The notes: generated by a model from the letters alone, not told the origin. A stretch of 64,000 nucleotides of DNA from Sporobacter sp963677825 (GCA_963677825.2 CAXXEF010000001.1:2108001-2172000); one strand, 5' to 3'. Numbered from the stretch's first letter, positions 7,456-15,938 are shown. A program made the numbers and translations.

Positions 7456-7474
7456 TTTTCCCTTAAAGGGAAAA
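7456..7474. promoter_or_regulatory. Candidate palindromic operator (site 3, perfect)
   Basis: TTTTCCCTTAAAGGGAAAA is a perfect 19-base palindrome. A half-site TTTTTCCCTT lies next to it at 7443-7452. Together with sites 1 and 2 it probably binds the repressor that controls the excision genes. Confidence 0.6.
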
Positions 7475-7570
7475 CCGGCTTAGGTAAATAAGGTTAAGCA
7501 ATGCACAAAAAAGCCCATAAATAAACACTTTTTGGACGATTAGGAATACAAAAAACGATGCTTTACTAAT

Positions 7571-7590
7571 TCGATCCTCTTCGTCTCCAC
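7571..7590 (+). other. tmRNA (ssrA) 3'-end fragment, att-like site (left copy)
   Basis: TTCGATC at 7570-7576 has the form of a T-loop, and CGTCTCCA at 7582-7589 equals the 3' acceptor strand and discriminator of Firmicute tmRNA, including the U70 of its G3-U70 alanine identity pair. The upstream bases do not complete a T-stem, so only the 3' tail is present. Eighteen bases (7573-7590) recur at 21766-21783. Integrative elements often use the ssrA 3' end as attachment site. Confidence 0.65.
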
Positions 7591-7592
7591 TG

Positions 7593-7636
7593 ATAAGCAC
7601 AAGGCAGTCTGTGAAAACAGGCTGCCTTGTGCTTAT
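7593..7636. terminator. 15-bp hairpin behind the left ssrA fragment
   Basis: A perfect 15-bp stem (7593-7607 with 7622-7636) starts three bases after the ssrA-like fragment, in the position of an ssrA terminator. The following T-run is weak. Confidence 0.55.
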
Positions 7637-7906
7637 TATCGTCATTTCGAAAAACTTGTGATAATGCATAACGCATGGAGAAGTAGCATGTGTGTACTGA
7701 CGGAAAAGGATGTTAACGCGATGTCAGGCGACAGGGTCGCATCATAATGTAAGGGGGATGCGGCTCGAGTGGCTGTCAAGCGGGATACGCACCATGCCAC
7801 GAGCGTACCTTATTAATCGCTGCCTAGGATTATAAAATTCATGAAGCGGTCAGCCTGACAGGGCTGTCTGAAAGCCTACAATACCGGCTTGAGGAAAAAA
7901 CAGGGG
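7637..7906. other. Intergenic DNA without recognised gene
   Basis: No convincing reading frame is present here. A short hairpin (CAGCC-TGACAG-GGCTG) near 7853-7868 could help to end the minus-strand cbi operon, but it lacks a good T-run. The stretch marks the start of the GC-richer cobalamin island. Confidence 0.4.
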
Positions 7907-8539
7907 TCAGCTGCGCGGACTAACTTCGTACAGCAGCGCGTTGCAAATCGCTGCGGCGACGTTGCTGCCGCCCTTGCGTCCTTCGGCGACGATGCACGGC
8001 ACACCGGACGCCTTGATGATCTGCTTGCTTTCGACGACGTTGACGAAGCCGACCGGCACGGCGATGATCAGCTCCGGCTTGACTCGCCCCTCGTCGATCA
8101 GTTCACGGAGGCGCAGCAGCGCCGTCGGTGCGTTGCCGATGGCAAAAATAAGCGGCCCCGATATCGAGCTTGCTTTTTCCATCGAGACGGCTGCGCGCGT
8201 GATGCCCAGCGCTTTGGCCTCGGAGGCAACGTCTTCGTCTGAAATAAAACAATGCGCTTCGCCGCCAAGCGCTTGCAGTTTGGTTTTATTGATACCGGCC
8301 ATCGCCATTTTCGTGTCGGTAACGATATGCGCGCCGTTCAGCAGCGCTTGCTTGCCGGCCGCAACGGCGGTATCAGAAAAATACAGGTTTTCAACATAGT
8401 CGAAGTCGGCGGTGGTGTGAATAACACGCTTGAGAATCGGCTCGCGCTCTGGCGGGATCTGCCGATCGCCAAGTTCGCGTGTAATGATCTCAAAGCTTTT
8501 ATTTTCGATATCTGCCGGTGGCATATTGCGCCAGTCCAT
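7907..8539 (-). CDS. cbiC: Cobalt-precorrin-8 methylmutase
   Basis: CbiC moves the C11 methyl group to C12 and yields cobyrinic acid, the last ring-forming step of the anaerobic cobalamin route. The 210-residue protein is of normal family length and has the conserved segments DFDYVENLYFSD, then IVTDTKMAMAGI, and GNAPTALLRL with GFVNVVESK near the end. ATG 8539 is preceded by AAAGGAG; the frame extends 15 codons further upstream without a better signal. It is the last gene of the minus-strand operon and lies 13 bases after cbiET. Confidence 0.92.
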   Translation of the reverse strand: MDWRNMPPADIENKSFEIITRELGDRQIPPEREPILKRVIHTTADFDYVENLYFSDTAVAAGKQALLNGAHIVTDTKMAMAGINKTKLQALGGEAHCFISDEDVASEAKALGITRAAVSMEKASSISGPLIFAIGNAPTALLRLRELIDEGRVKPELIIAVPVGFVNVVESKQIIKASGVPCIVAEGRKGGSNVAAAICNALLYEVSPRS

Positions 8540-8552
8540 AATCTTGCTCCTT

Positions 8553-9764
8553 TCAGTTGCCCGTTTCCGGCGTGCCGGTGGCACTGAGTATAAAAATCGG
8601 GTTGAGCGCTGTCATAAGATGATAGGCGCCGACAGGCTTCGCCTGACTAACGGACAGTTGGAGAATCTCCGTATCGCTCACAGAAAGCCGCGACATCAGC
8701 GCCGATGCCTGTGACAGTGTTTCCAGTGTCACCGCGCTGATGACCAGCCGAGCCAACGCGTTTTTTTTCAAGATAGCTGAGACGATATCCTCAAGCCCGC
8801 CGCCGCTGCCACCGATGAACACAGCATCTGGCGCCGGTAGGCCGGACAAAGATTCCGGCGCTTCGCCAGAGACGACGCTGATATTGGAAACACCGAATTT
8901 TGCGGCGTTTTCTTCGATTAAACGGCAACCCTCCGGCTCACGCTCAAAGGCATATACGTGTCCCTTTCGAGCCAGTAAAGCCGCTTCGACGGACACGGAG
9001 CCCGTCCCGGCGCCAACGTCGTAAACGATGTCAGTGTCGTGCAGGTTCAGCCGGGACAATATGACGCTGCGCACGGCGCTTTTTGTCATCGGCGTGCCGC
9101 CGCGGATGAATGCGCTGTCCGGAAATCCGCAGGATACGAGTCGTCGCGGGTGCGGATTGTCGACAAGCAGGACGGACAAATCATCGAGATCCGCCGCGGC
9201 GAGCACCGCCGCCGTATCGGTGACAACAAGTTCATCGTCACCACCGAGCTTCTGGCCGGCGGACACCGTCAGTCCGCCGAAGCCGGCATCGGTCAACTGG
9301 GCGCAAATAGCCCTGACCGTCAACTCGCCGCCTGTTAAGAAGAAGGTCTCGGCGTTTTCGCGCACCATACGCACTGCGTCGACCGACTTGCCGTGCGCAC
9401 TGACAAGCTTCCAGTTCTGCCATGGACGGCGAAGCTTCGATGCAAAAAACTGAACGCTTGAAATGCCGGGAAAAACGACGCTATCCACGTCTCCAAGACG
9501 AGATATAAGGCTTTGCGAGCCGCTGTAAAAGCCGGTGTCGCCGCTCATCAGCACGCAGATATTTTTCCCTGGGCTGGCTTCGATCAGGCCCGCTATTTCG
9601 TCTGTACGCACGGATTTAATCCGCTCACCTTTATAATGGTCCGGCAAAGCGTCCACAAGGCGAGCGGCGCCGATTAGAATGTCGGCTTTATGAAGAGCGT
9701 TCTGCGCGTCGGACGTCAAGGAGCCGGGGCTGCCCATGCCCATGCCGATCACATGGATACTCAT
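8553..9764 (-). CDS. cbiET: Fused precorrin-6Y/7 methyltransferase CbiE-CbiT
   Basis: A 403-residue fusion of CbiE (about residues 1-205; starts IHVIGMGMGSPGSLT, with the LMSGDTGFYSG motif) and CbiT (about 215-403; SAM-binding IVYDVGAGTGSVSVEAA near residue 248). The enzyme methylates C5 and C15 of the corrin ring and removes the C12 acetate side chain, like CobL of the aerobic route. ATG 9764 has GGAGG upstream and overlaps cbiJ by four bases, so translation is coupled. Many Clostridia keep the two parts as separate genes; here they are one. Confidence 0.93.
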   Translation of the reverse strand: MSIHVIGMGMGSPGSLTSDAQNALHKADILIGAARLVDALPDHYKGERIKSVRTDEIAGLIEASPGKNICVLMSGDTGFYSGSQSLISRLGDVDSVVFPGISSVQFFASKLRRPWQNWKLVSAHGKSVDAVRMVRENAETFFLTGGELTVRAICAQLTDAGFGGLTVSAGQKLGGDDELVVTDTAAVLAAADLDDLSVLLVDNPHPRRLVSCGFPDSAFIRGGTPMTKSAVRSVILSRLNLHDTDIVYDVGAGTGSVSVEAALLARKGHVYAFEREPEGCRLIEENAAKFGVSNISVVSGEAPESLSGLPAPDAVFIGGSGGGLEDIVSAILKKNALARLVISAVTLETLSQASALMSRLSVSDTEILQLSVSQAKPVGAYHLMTALNPIFILSATGTPETGN

Positions 9765-10525
9765 TTTTCGTCCTCCAAAATCGCAGAAAGTTCGGCCAGA
9801 AGCGCATCCCAGCCGAGTCCGTCGTCTTTCGGGCGCCTGATTACGACGACGGAAACGTTCAACTCATGCGCCGCGTCAAGTTTTTCATGAAAGCCGCCAG
9901 CTTTGCCGCTTTCCTTGGTGACGAGCGTTCTGATATTGTACTCGCGTATCAAAGAGGCATTAAGCTGTTTTGAAAAAGGTCCTTGCATGGCTACAATTCT
10001 TTTTTGTACAAAACCATTGGATACGCACGCTGAGATCGATTCGACGGTTGGCAGAACGCGCGGATAAATACGCTGAGCATAATCTGGGATCACCGTATAG
10101 GCCTTAAGGTCTTTGATGCCGGTCGTCAGCAGGATATTGCCGTCCGTCGCCGACAGCAACCTGGCGGCCTCATCGGCAGACGACGCGACGGTTACGTCGC
10201 GGATTTCACCCCGCTCACGCTGATAGCGCAGGTACGGCACACCGGCGCGTTCCGCCGCCGCGCGGATGTTAGCCGTCGCCTCGGCGGCGTACGGGTGCGT
10301 GGCGTCGATAACGAGTGCGAAGCCGCCGGACGTGATAATAAGCGCTTCAATGTCGGACGAATCCAAACGTCCTGCCATGACCGTAAAGTGGGGGTTGTTT
10401 TCCGGCGCCAGCTCGCGCCCGTGATCACTGGCAACGCACAGCGTCACCGCACAGTCATAGCGTGCCAGAAAATTCAAAATCTCGGGCGTTTCACTTGTGC
10501 CGCCGAACAGCAAAACCTTCTTCAT
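9761..10525 (-). CDS. cbiJ: Cobalt-precorrin-6A reductase
   Basis: CbiJ (CobK family) reduces the corrin macrocycle of precorrin-6A with NADPH. The 254-residue protein shows the family pattern: KVLLFGGTSE at the N-terminus for dinucleotide binding, VIDATHPYAAEAT near residue 90, and ILLTTGIKDL in the middle. The length fits the family. The gene overlaps both neighbours by four bases, consistent with one polycistronic cbi transcript. Confidence 0.92.
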   Translation of the reverse strand: MKKVLLFGGTSETPEILNFLARYDCAVTLCVASDHGRELAPENNPHFTVMAGRLDSSDIEALIITSGGFALVIDATHPYAAEATANIRAAAERAGVPYLRYQRERGEIRDVTVASSADEAARLLSATDGNILLTTGIKDLKAYTVIPDYAQRIYPRVLPTVESISACVSNGFVQKRIVAMQGPFSKQLNASLIREYNIRTLVTKESGKAGGFHEKLDAAHELNVSVVVIRRPKDDGLGWDALLAELSAILEDEK

Positions 10526-11253
10526 TCTTTGTCCATATAGCCGCGCGGCGTGACCATCCTGCCACCGATGTTGCGCGTGCTTGTACTACCAACAAACACC
10601 GTTGTGAACATGTCAACCGCGGTGTCACGCAGCTGGCCAAGCGTCGTCAGCCGTGCGGATTCCCCGTCGCGGCCAATGTGCCGCACAATACCGCAAACAG
10701 TTTCTGCACTGCGATAGCCGAGTAAAATATCGCACGCGCGCTTGAGATGATCGGTGCGTTTATGGCTGCCGGGGTTGTAAATGACCAGTGCGAAGTCGCC
10801 CGCACCCGCGCCGTGCAGGCGCTGCTCGATGAGTGCCCACGGGATGAGCAGATCTGACAGGGACACAACGGCAAAGTCCTGCATCAGCGGCGCACCAAGC
10901 AGCGCGGCGCCGCTTTGCGCCGCCGACATGCCCGGTACGATCTGGATGTCGACGCTCGGGGTCTCGCCGGCGAGCTCGTAGATAAGCCCGGCCATGCCGT
11001 AAACGCCCGCGTCGCCGCTGCAGACCATCGAGACGATTTTATCCGCCGCTTCGTCGAGCGCAACGCGGCACCGATCGACTTCACTGCGCATGCCGGTTTG
11101 CAGATACGCCTTGTCCGGGTATAGCGGTCGGACGAGCTCGACATACTTCGTATAGCCGCAAATAAGGTCTGACTGTCCGATCGCGCTGTGTGCGCTGAAC
11201 GTCATGCCGTCACGGCCACCCGGGCCAAGACCGACAACAAAAAGCTTACCCAT
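10522..11253 (-). CDS. cbiH: Cobalt-factor III C17-methyltransferase
   Basis: CbiH methylates C17 and contracts the ring. The 243-residue protein has the tetrapyrrole methylase N-terminus KLFVVGLGPGGRDGMT, the CSGDAGVYGMAG motif near residue 85 and GMSAAQSGAALLGAPLMQDF in the middle, which identify the CobJ/CbiH branch. It overlaps cbiJ and directly abuts cbiG. Some homologues are fused to CbiG or carry an extra domain; this one does not. Confidence 0.92.
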   Translation of the reverse strand: MGKLFVVGLGPGGRDGMTFSAHSAIGQSDLICGYTKYVELVRPLYPDKAYLQTGMRSEVDRCRVALDEAADKIVSMVCSGDAGVYGMAGLIYELAGETPSVDIQIVPGMSAAQSGAALLGAPLMQDFAVVSLSDLLIPWALIEQRLHGAGAGDFALVIYNPGSHKRTDHLKRACDILLGYRSAETVCGIVRHIGRDGESARLTTLGQLRDTAVDMFTTVFVGSTSTRNIGGRMVTPRGYMDKE

Positions 11254-12254
11254 TAGTCCTCCAGAAACTTTACTTTATACGGCGCGATCCCCAGCGCCAT
11301 CGTGATGCCGCCGCCCGCATTTTTCCTGACGTACAGCTCTCCGCTGCTACCTAAAACGGCGCCGCGCTCACAGACGTTGTCCGCGCCGGTCGTTTTACGC
11401 ACGAATTCAGACGACGAGAATTTACCCTTCGCCGTGTTGAGCTGCTCGGCGGAGAATGTCTTGAACGGCAGATCGTTTGCCCGGCAGAACTCCAGAATAC
11501 CCGGTTCATCGGCCTTGAGGTCGATGCTGCAGACCTGAACAACGGCCTCTCGGTGACAGCTGCCCTTTTTAAGCACCAGCTCAAACGCGTTTTCAAGGTC
11601 GGCGGCGCTTGTGCCGCGCTGACAGCCGACGCCGAGCGTTAAGATCGGTGGGATGAGGCGCAAAGCGTCTCTGCGGCCGCGGGTGCGCACCGTCACGATC
11701 ACGTCGTATTCGTCGCCGGTCAGCACGAGACCCTCGGGCAGCTCTCCGTCTATGGGAAAAAAGCTTTTGAGATACACACACTCGCCAGCCAGCAGGTGCG
11801 CGGACACCCACTTAATCTGCTCGGGGTTGGCGATACGGATGCCGTTTTCGCTCGCCCACGTGTCCACCGCGAAGATATTGTTGCAGTCGGTGGCCGTCGT
11901 GACAACGGGGATACAGCTGAGCAGGCGCGACACTTCATGCGCAAGCCGATTGCCGCCGCCGATATGCCCAGACAGGATCGGAATAGCGAATTTCCCGTGC
12001 TCATCGAGCACAATAACCGCCGGATCAGACGTTTTCGACTGGATCAGTGGCGCAACGGCACGCACGGCGATACCAGCCGCGCCGACATAGATCAGCGCGT
12101 CGTCCTCCTCGAAGTGCCTGCTCGTCCAATGGTGCAGTGAGTTCTTGCCGCAGCGCGTCACGGACGTCGTATAATCGTTTTCGTTTAGAATATCGCCGAG
12201 CCTGCCGGCCAGATCGTACCCCTTAGCGGTAAAAGCGATGATACCGATGGTCAT
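11253..12254 (-). CDS. cbiG: Cobalt-precorrin-5A hydrolase
   Basis: CbiG opens the delta-lactone of cobalt-precorrin-5A and releases acetaldehyde. The 333-residue protein has an N-terminal domain with the GAAGIAVRAVAPLI motif and the glycine-rich LSGHIGGGNRLAHE near residue 95-110, and a C-terminal domain with LGVGCQRGTSA near residue 210. Both domains are complete. It abuts cbiH at one base and overlaps cbiF by four bases. Confidence 0.93.
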   Translation of the reverse strand: MTIGIIAFTAKGYDLAGRLGDILNENDYTTSVTRCGKNSLHHWTSRHFEEDDALIYVGAAGIAVRAVAPLIQSKTSDPAVIVLDEHGKFAIPILSGHIGGGNRLAHEVSRLLSCIPVVTTATDCNNIFAVDTWASENGIRIANPEQIKWVSAHLLAGECVYLKSFFPIDGELPEGLVLTGDEYDVIVTVRTRGRRDALRLIPPILTLGVGCQRGTSAADLENAFELVLKKGSCHREAVVQVCSIDLKADEPGILEFCRANDLPFKTFSAEQLNTAKGKFSSSEFVRKTTGADNVCERGAVLGSSGELYVRKNAGGGITMALGIAPYKVKFLED

Positions 12255-13009
12255 GCGTCTTCGCCCTTTCTGAACGCGGTCGTAAAGCCCGGATCGTAGA
12301 GCTTTGAGCGCTCATAATCATCGCCGAGAAAGCGTCCGACGAGAATAAGCGCCGTGCTCGTCACACCGTTTTCAACAGCTGTCTGATGAATTGTACCGAC
12401 CGTACAGTGGTAGGCTTTTTCGTCTGGCCAGGTTGCCTTATATACGATGGCTGCCGGCGTATCAGCGCTGAAGCCACCGGCGATCAGCTCGCGCTGGAGC
12501 CCCTCTGTCAGTGTTGAACTTAAAAAAATCACCATCGTGCACCCGTGAGCAGCAAAGCTGCGGATGCTCTCGCAGTCGGGTACGGGTGTGCGGCCGGCCA
12601 TGCGCGTGATAACGACGCTCTGGCTGACGCCGGGCAGCGTATATTCGGCGTTCAGCGCCGAGGCCGCGCCGCAGAAGCTCGAAACGCCCGGCACGCTTTC
12701 ATACTTGACGCCAAGCGTGTCCAGCACGTCCATCTGTTCGCGGATCGCGCCGTACAAACACGGATCGCCCGTGTGCAGCCGGACGGTGTTTTTCCCGGCG
12801 GCCTCGGCGGTTTTGACGATGTCAAGCACTTGCTCGAGCGTGAGTTTCGCGCTGTCGTGGATCTCACAGCCCGCTTTGGCAAAGCCGAGCAGCTCCGGAT
12901 TGACAAGACTGCCGGCGTAGACGATCACATCGGCCGTTTTAAGCCGCTGGGCGCCTCGAAGCGTGATGAGGTCGGGGGCGCCGCTGCCGGCGCCGACAAA
13001 ATATACCAT
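12251..13009 (-). CDS. cbiF: Cobalt-precorrin-4 C11-methyltransferase
   Basis: A SAM-dependent methylase that acts on C11 of cobalt-precorrin-4. The 252-residue protein starts VYFVGAGSGAPDLITLRG, carries RLHTGDPCLYGAIREQMD near residue 100 and the CbiF/CobM-specific VPGVSSFCGAASAL and LPGVSQSVVITRMAGRTP segments. Its length is typical. It lies immediately before cbiG and immediately behind cbiD in the operon. Confidence 0.94.
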   Translation of the reverse strand: MVYFVGAGSGAPDLITLRGAQRLKTADVIVYAGSLVNPELLGFAKAGCEIHDSAKLTLEQVLDIVKTAEAAGKNTVRLHTGDPCLYGAIREQMDVLDTLGVKYESVPGVSSFCGAASALNAEYTLPGVSQSVVITRMAGRTPVPDCESIRSFAAHGCTMVIFLSSTLTEGLQRELIAGGFSADTPAAIVYKATWPDEKAYHCTVGTIHQTAVENGVTSTALILVGRFLGDDYERSKLYDPGFTTAFRKGEDA

Positions 13010-14152
13010 TCAGATGTTCCTCCGTTTGAGCTTGTTGATGATTTCAGACGCTTTTTGCGTCTGCCCGAGCAGGCCGTGTACCGTACCGAACAGCACGACG
13101 CCGACGCGAACGCCGTCCCCGGCGCGGCGGGTGACATATTCGTCCGCTTTGCTAAGCAAGGAAGAGACGACAGCGTCTTTGAGTCCGGCGCCGTCGAGAA
13201 TGTCGAAGCATTGGTCGGTCGTGACGGCTTGCATCAGCGCCGTGACCGTTGCCGTGTCCGCGCCGCAAAGCGCCGCGTGCGCTGTAACGATCTCCGAGCG
13301 GCAATCCGCGACGGACGAGTGCGTGTTTAAAATGCCGCCTGCCAGCTTAACGAATTTCCCGGCGTGCCCGACGAGCAGGATGTCCGAAAAATCGTGATAA
13401 ACGGCGAAATCGATCGCGTCGCCGATGAAATTGCTACATTTGACCGTCGGCGCGCGCGCGAGGTCGGGATGCTCGGATAAAAACCGCGCGCCGTAGTTGC
13501 CTGGCGTGAGCACGACGGTCGTTTCTCCCGCCGCGCCGAGCGCGCGGAGCTCGAGGCCGATCGTGTCGATGAGCGCCTGCGTGCTCATCGGCTCGACGAT
13601 GCCGGACGTACCGATGACGGACAGTCCGCCCTCGATGCCGAGCTTTGGATTGAATGTGCGCTTTGCCAGCCGCTCGCCGTCCGGGAGGCTGATCGTGACG
13701 GACAAGCCGCCCTCGTAAAAGCAGCTGTCGCACACGTCCTGCGCGGCGCTTTCGATCATACGGCGCGGCACGCTGTTGATCGCTGCCGCGCCGACCGGCT
13801 GGTCAAGCCCCGGGCGTGTCACCCGGCCGACGCCGCTGCCGCCGTTGATCGCGATACCGGGCGTATCGGTTTTGGAGACGCGGGCGTAAACGAGCATGCC
13901 GTCTGTAATGTCGGGATCATCGCCGGCGTCCTTGCGCACGGCGCAGGAAACGGCTTTATCCGAGCGGGTAACGTCCAGCACGTCTGTTTCGACGGTAAGG
14001 CTCTTCGGCGTCATGATCGAGACTGTACCGACGTCTGCCGCGCCGAGCAGCATCGTTGCGGCAGCTTTCGCCGCAAGCGTGGCGCAGGTACCCGTCGTAT
14101 AGCCCATTCTGAGTCGCTGCGCGCCTTTTTGTATGTAGTGTTCAAACGGCAC
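13010..14152 (-). CDS. cbiD: Cobalt-precorrin-5B C1-methyltransferase
   Basis: CbiD methylates C1 in the anaerobic route and has no counterpart in the aerobic one, so it identifies the pathway. The 380-residue protein begins with the hallmark RMGYTTGTCATLAAKAA and contains INGGSGVGRVTRPGL and IVEPMSTQALIDTI. It is the first gene of the minus-strand operon, directly behind a cobalamin riboswitch and terminator, so the operon should be shut off when B12 is plentiful. Confidence 0.95.
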   Translation of the reverse strand: MPFEHYIQKGAQRLRMGYTTGTCATLAAKAAATMLLGAADVGTVSIMTPKSLTVETDVLDVTRSDKAVSCAVRKDAGDDPDITDGMLVYARVSKTDTPGIAINGGSGVGRVTRPGLDQPVGAAAINSVPRRMIESAAQDVCDSCFYEGGLSVTISLPDGERLAKRTFNPKLGIEGGLSVIGTSGIVEPMSTQALIDTIGLELRALGAAGETTVVLTPGNYGARFLSEHPDLARAPTVKCSNFIGDAIDFAVYHDFSDILLVGHAGKFVKLAGGILNTHSSVADCRSEIVTAHAALCGADTATVTALMQAVTTDQCFDILDGAGLKDAVVSSLLSKADEYVTRRAGDGVRVGVVLFGTVHGLLGQTQKASEIINKLKRRNI

Positions 14153-14209
14153 CGCGTAACCACCTTATCCTTTGCAGCTGATTTATATCCGAGCTCGGAA
14201 AATGCAGTC

Positions 14210-14242
14210 GAAAAACAAAAACCTCTCCGAGTGACGGAGAGG
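14210..14242 (-). terminator. Riboswitch-controlled intrinsic terminator before cbiD
   Basis: On the minus strand the stem CCTCTCCG / CGGAGAGG (14222-14242) is followed by a T-rich run at 14210-14220. A second small hairpin lies at 14252-14268. The position between aptamer and cbiD makes it the expression platform. Confidence 0.8.
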
Positions 14243-14311
14243 CAGAAAAAAGCAAAGCTGCGCTTTGCGATTATCACGCCGGCTGAAGGTCCCGTCAGCC
14301 TGTGATCACGT

Positions 14312-14460
14312 ATTCGCAGCGCAGGTATTCTGGCTTGAGCGTCATCGCGATGTTTCGCCTTCCCGTGGTAATACCACAGTGACATAATGAAACAAAGCTC
14401 AGCTCTTACAGCGGCGGCTCCGCGTGGGATTTTCACCCATCTTCCCGAGGTGCAGCGAAT
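14312..14460 (-). promoter_or_regulatory. Cobalamin riboswitch controlling the cbiD operon
   Basis: Read on the minus strand, the element has the B12-box features: GAAGATGGGTGAAAATCCCA, GCCGCTGTAAGAGCTGAG, GGGAAGGCGA and AGCCAGAATACCTGC. The outer P1 stem pairs 14455-14460 with 14312-14317. A terminator follows before cbiD, indicating repression by adenosylcobalamin or another cobalamin. Confidence 0.93.
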
Positions 14461-14471
14461 ATTTTTGCTTT

Positions 14472-14500
14472 ATTGTACGTTCAGTCTGCCGTTTTGTCAA
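14472..14500 (-). promoter_or_regulatory. Promoter of the cbiD operon
   Basis: On the minus strand, TTGACA (14500-14495) and TACAAT (14477-14472) are spaced by 17 bases. The promoter lies directly upstream of the cobalamin riboswitch. Confidence 0.8.
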
Positions 14501-14567
14501 TACCGCTTGTTCAGCGCATTTTTAAGACAGAATTAGCATGGTGTAGGTAGCCGCTGCAAAAAATCGC

Positions 14568-14595
14568 TTGCATTTTATATTCGATGATGTATAAT
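14568..14595 (+). promoter_or_regulatory. Promoter of the cbiL transcript
   Basis: TTGCAT (14568-14573) and a perfect TATAAT (14590-14595) are separated by 16 bases. They precede the plus-strand cobalamin riboswitch by about 27 bases and are divergent from the cbiD promoter. Confidence 0.75.
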
Positions 14596-14621
14596 TGGGG
14601 GCGTAAAAGTTTATATCGTCA

Positions 14622-14762
14622 CAGATTTGACAAGCAGGAAGCTGGGTGAGAATCCCACACTGTCTCGCAACTGTATTTGCTGAGCGACGGCCACAAGCCA
14701 CTGGGAAACCGGGAAGGCGGCCCGAGCGACGACGCATAAGTCAGGATACTCGGTCATATCTG
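14622..14762 (+). promoter_or_regulatory. Cobalamin riboswitch upstream of cbiL
   Basis: The characteristic segments GGAAGCTGGGTGAGAATCCC, CGCAACTGTA, AGCCACTGGGAAACCGGGAA and AAGTCAGGATAC are present in order. P1 pairs CAGATTTGAC at 14622 with GTCATATCTG ending at 14762. A terminator at 14829 forms the expression platform. Confidence 0.93.
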
Positions 14763-14828
14763 CAACCAGTCCTTACGACGTATAAGGGTGGGTTATTTCT
14801 ATGGTCATTTTCAGATGGCTTTGAAGTG

Positions 14829-14865
14829 CTGCACCATTCGTAAGCGTGGTGCAGTTTTTTATTTT
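14829..14865 (+). terminator. Riboswitch-controlled terminator before cbiL
   Basis: CTGCACCA (14829-14836) pairs with TGGTGCAG (14847-14854), and a T-rich run follows at 14855-14865. It lies between the aptamer and the TTG start of cbiL. Confidence 0.85.
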
Positions 14866-14913
14866 TCTGCACGGTTAGCGGTGATAGGGATTAACTACTA
14901 AGCGGAGGCGCAT

Positions 14914-15600
14914 TTGAAAGGCAAACTCTACGGCGTCGGAACCGGACCGGGCGACCCGGAACTCATCACGCTCAAAGCCGTCCGAATTATCGTCCTATGC
15001 CCGGTAATCGCCGTACCAATATCCGGCGGCGGCGAGCGCGTTGCGCTGAATATCGTGTGCCAGGTAATCCCGTCGGTCGAAGATAAACGGCTCTTGGAGC
15101 TGGATATGCCGATGACGCGCGACGAAGCCATCCTTCGCGCTGCCCATCAAAAAGCTGCCGAGGAGATCATTCGCGTGCTCGATCGGGGTGAAAACGTCGC
15201 CTTCCTGACGCTCGGCGACCCGACGGTCTATTCTACATACATTTACCTACACAGGCTTGTTCGCGAGCGGGGCTACAACGCCGAGATCATACCGGGCGTG
15301 CCGTCTTTTTGCGCCGCGTCCGCGCGCGTCGGCGATTGCCTCGTTGAAACCGGGCAGCCGCTGCACATTCTACCCGGCGCGTACGGCGATATCAGTGCGC
15401 AGCTGGCGCTGAACGGGACGAAGGTGATTATGAAAAGCGGCAAAAGCCTTGACAAGCTCCGTGATGTATTGAGCGACGGCGCGCACCACAGCATAAAGAT
15501 CGTTGAAAACTGCGGGATGCCCGGCGAAAGGATATACGAAACGCTTGAGCAGGCCGAAACCAGACCCGGATACTTCTCCGTTGTGATCGTTAAGGATTAA
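14914..15600 (+). CDS. cbiL: Cobalt-factor II / precorrin-2 C20-methyltransferase
   Basis: CbiL adds the C20 methyl group at the start of corrin ring synthesis. The 228-residue protein begins KLYGVGTGPGDPELITLKAV and has FLTLGDPTVYSTYIYL near residue 90 and IIPGVPSFCAASARVG near 125, the family signatures. Translation starts at TTG 14914 behind GGAGG (14904-14908). It completes the cbi set split between two strands, and it has its own promoter and riboswitch. Confidence 0.93.
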   Translation: MKGKLYGVGTGPGDPELITLKAVRIIVLCPVIAVPISGGGERVALNIVCQVIPSVEDKRLLELDMPMTRDEAILRAAHQKAAEEIIRVLDRGENVAFLTLGDPTVYSTYIYLHRLVRERGYNAEIIPGVPSFCAASARVGDCLVETGQPLHILPGAYGDISAQLALNGTKVIMKSGKSLDKLRDVLSDGAHHSIKIVENCGMPGERIYETLEQAETRPGYFSVVIVKD

Positions 15601-15631
15601 AAACGTCGCGTAAAACTACAATCGAATAGCC

Positions 15632-15787
15632 GGAACAGGTCATGGAAGTCGGGTGAAAATCCCGCACAAGGCCGTTGCTGTGTTTCGCCGAGCCTTCGGC
15701 ATACGCCACTGGAAGCAATTCCGGGAAGGCGTCGGAGGGTGCGTTTTTTGTAGCGCGGGCGATTAGTCAGAATACTTGCCTGTTTCC
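15632..15787 (+). promoter_or_regulatory. Cobalamin riboswitch upstream of the cbiK-btu operon
   Basis: GGAAGTCGGGTGAAAATCCC, CGCCACTGGAAGCAATTCCG, GGGAAGGCGTC and TTAGTCAGAATACTTGCC appear in order, and GGAACAGG at 15632 can pair with the CCTGTTTCC ending at 15787. A terminator at 15907 follows. The canonical CCGCAACTG segment is changed to CCGTTGCTGTG, so it is slightly divergent. Confidence 0.88.
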
Positions 15788-15906
15788 GCTGCCGCACTGC
15801 GGCGGCGTGCGCTACCCTGCGGACTTCCGGGGTAACGAATGTCATTGAAGCGTACCGCGTAAAGACGGTGCGCCGGTCAGTGTACCGCAACATTCGTCCC
15901 GTTCCG

Positions 15907-15938
15907 GCGTCTGCATCTATTGCAGGCGCTTTGTTTTT
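15907..15938 (+). terminator. Riboswitch-controlled terminator before the chelatase gene
   Basis: GCGTCTGCA (15907-15915) pairs with TGCAGGCGC (15921-15929, one G-U pair), followed by a T-rich run. Location fits the expression platform of the upstream cobalamin riboswitch. Confidence 0.8.

Noticed and set aside
7463..7669. Minus-strand frame across the left ssrA fragment
   Set aside because: It runs through the att-like repeat and the 15-bp hairpin and has no start signal or domain.
8740..9453. Plus-strand frames within the cbiET gene
   Set aside because: Serine-, alanine- and arginine-rich antisense frames without start signals inside a certain gene.
12545..13330. Long reading frame on the plus strand opposite cbiF and cbiD
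   Set aside because: It is antisense to two certain genes in GC-rich DNA, where open antisense frames are common. The product is rich in Arg, Ala and Asp and has no domain.
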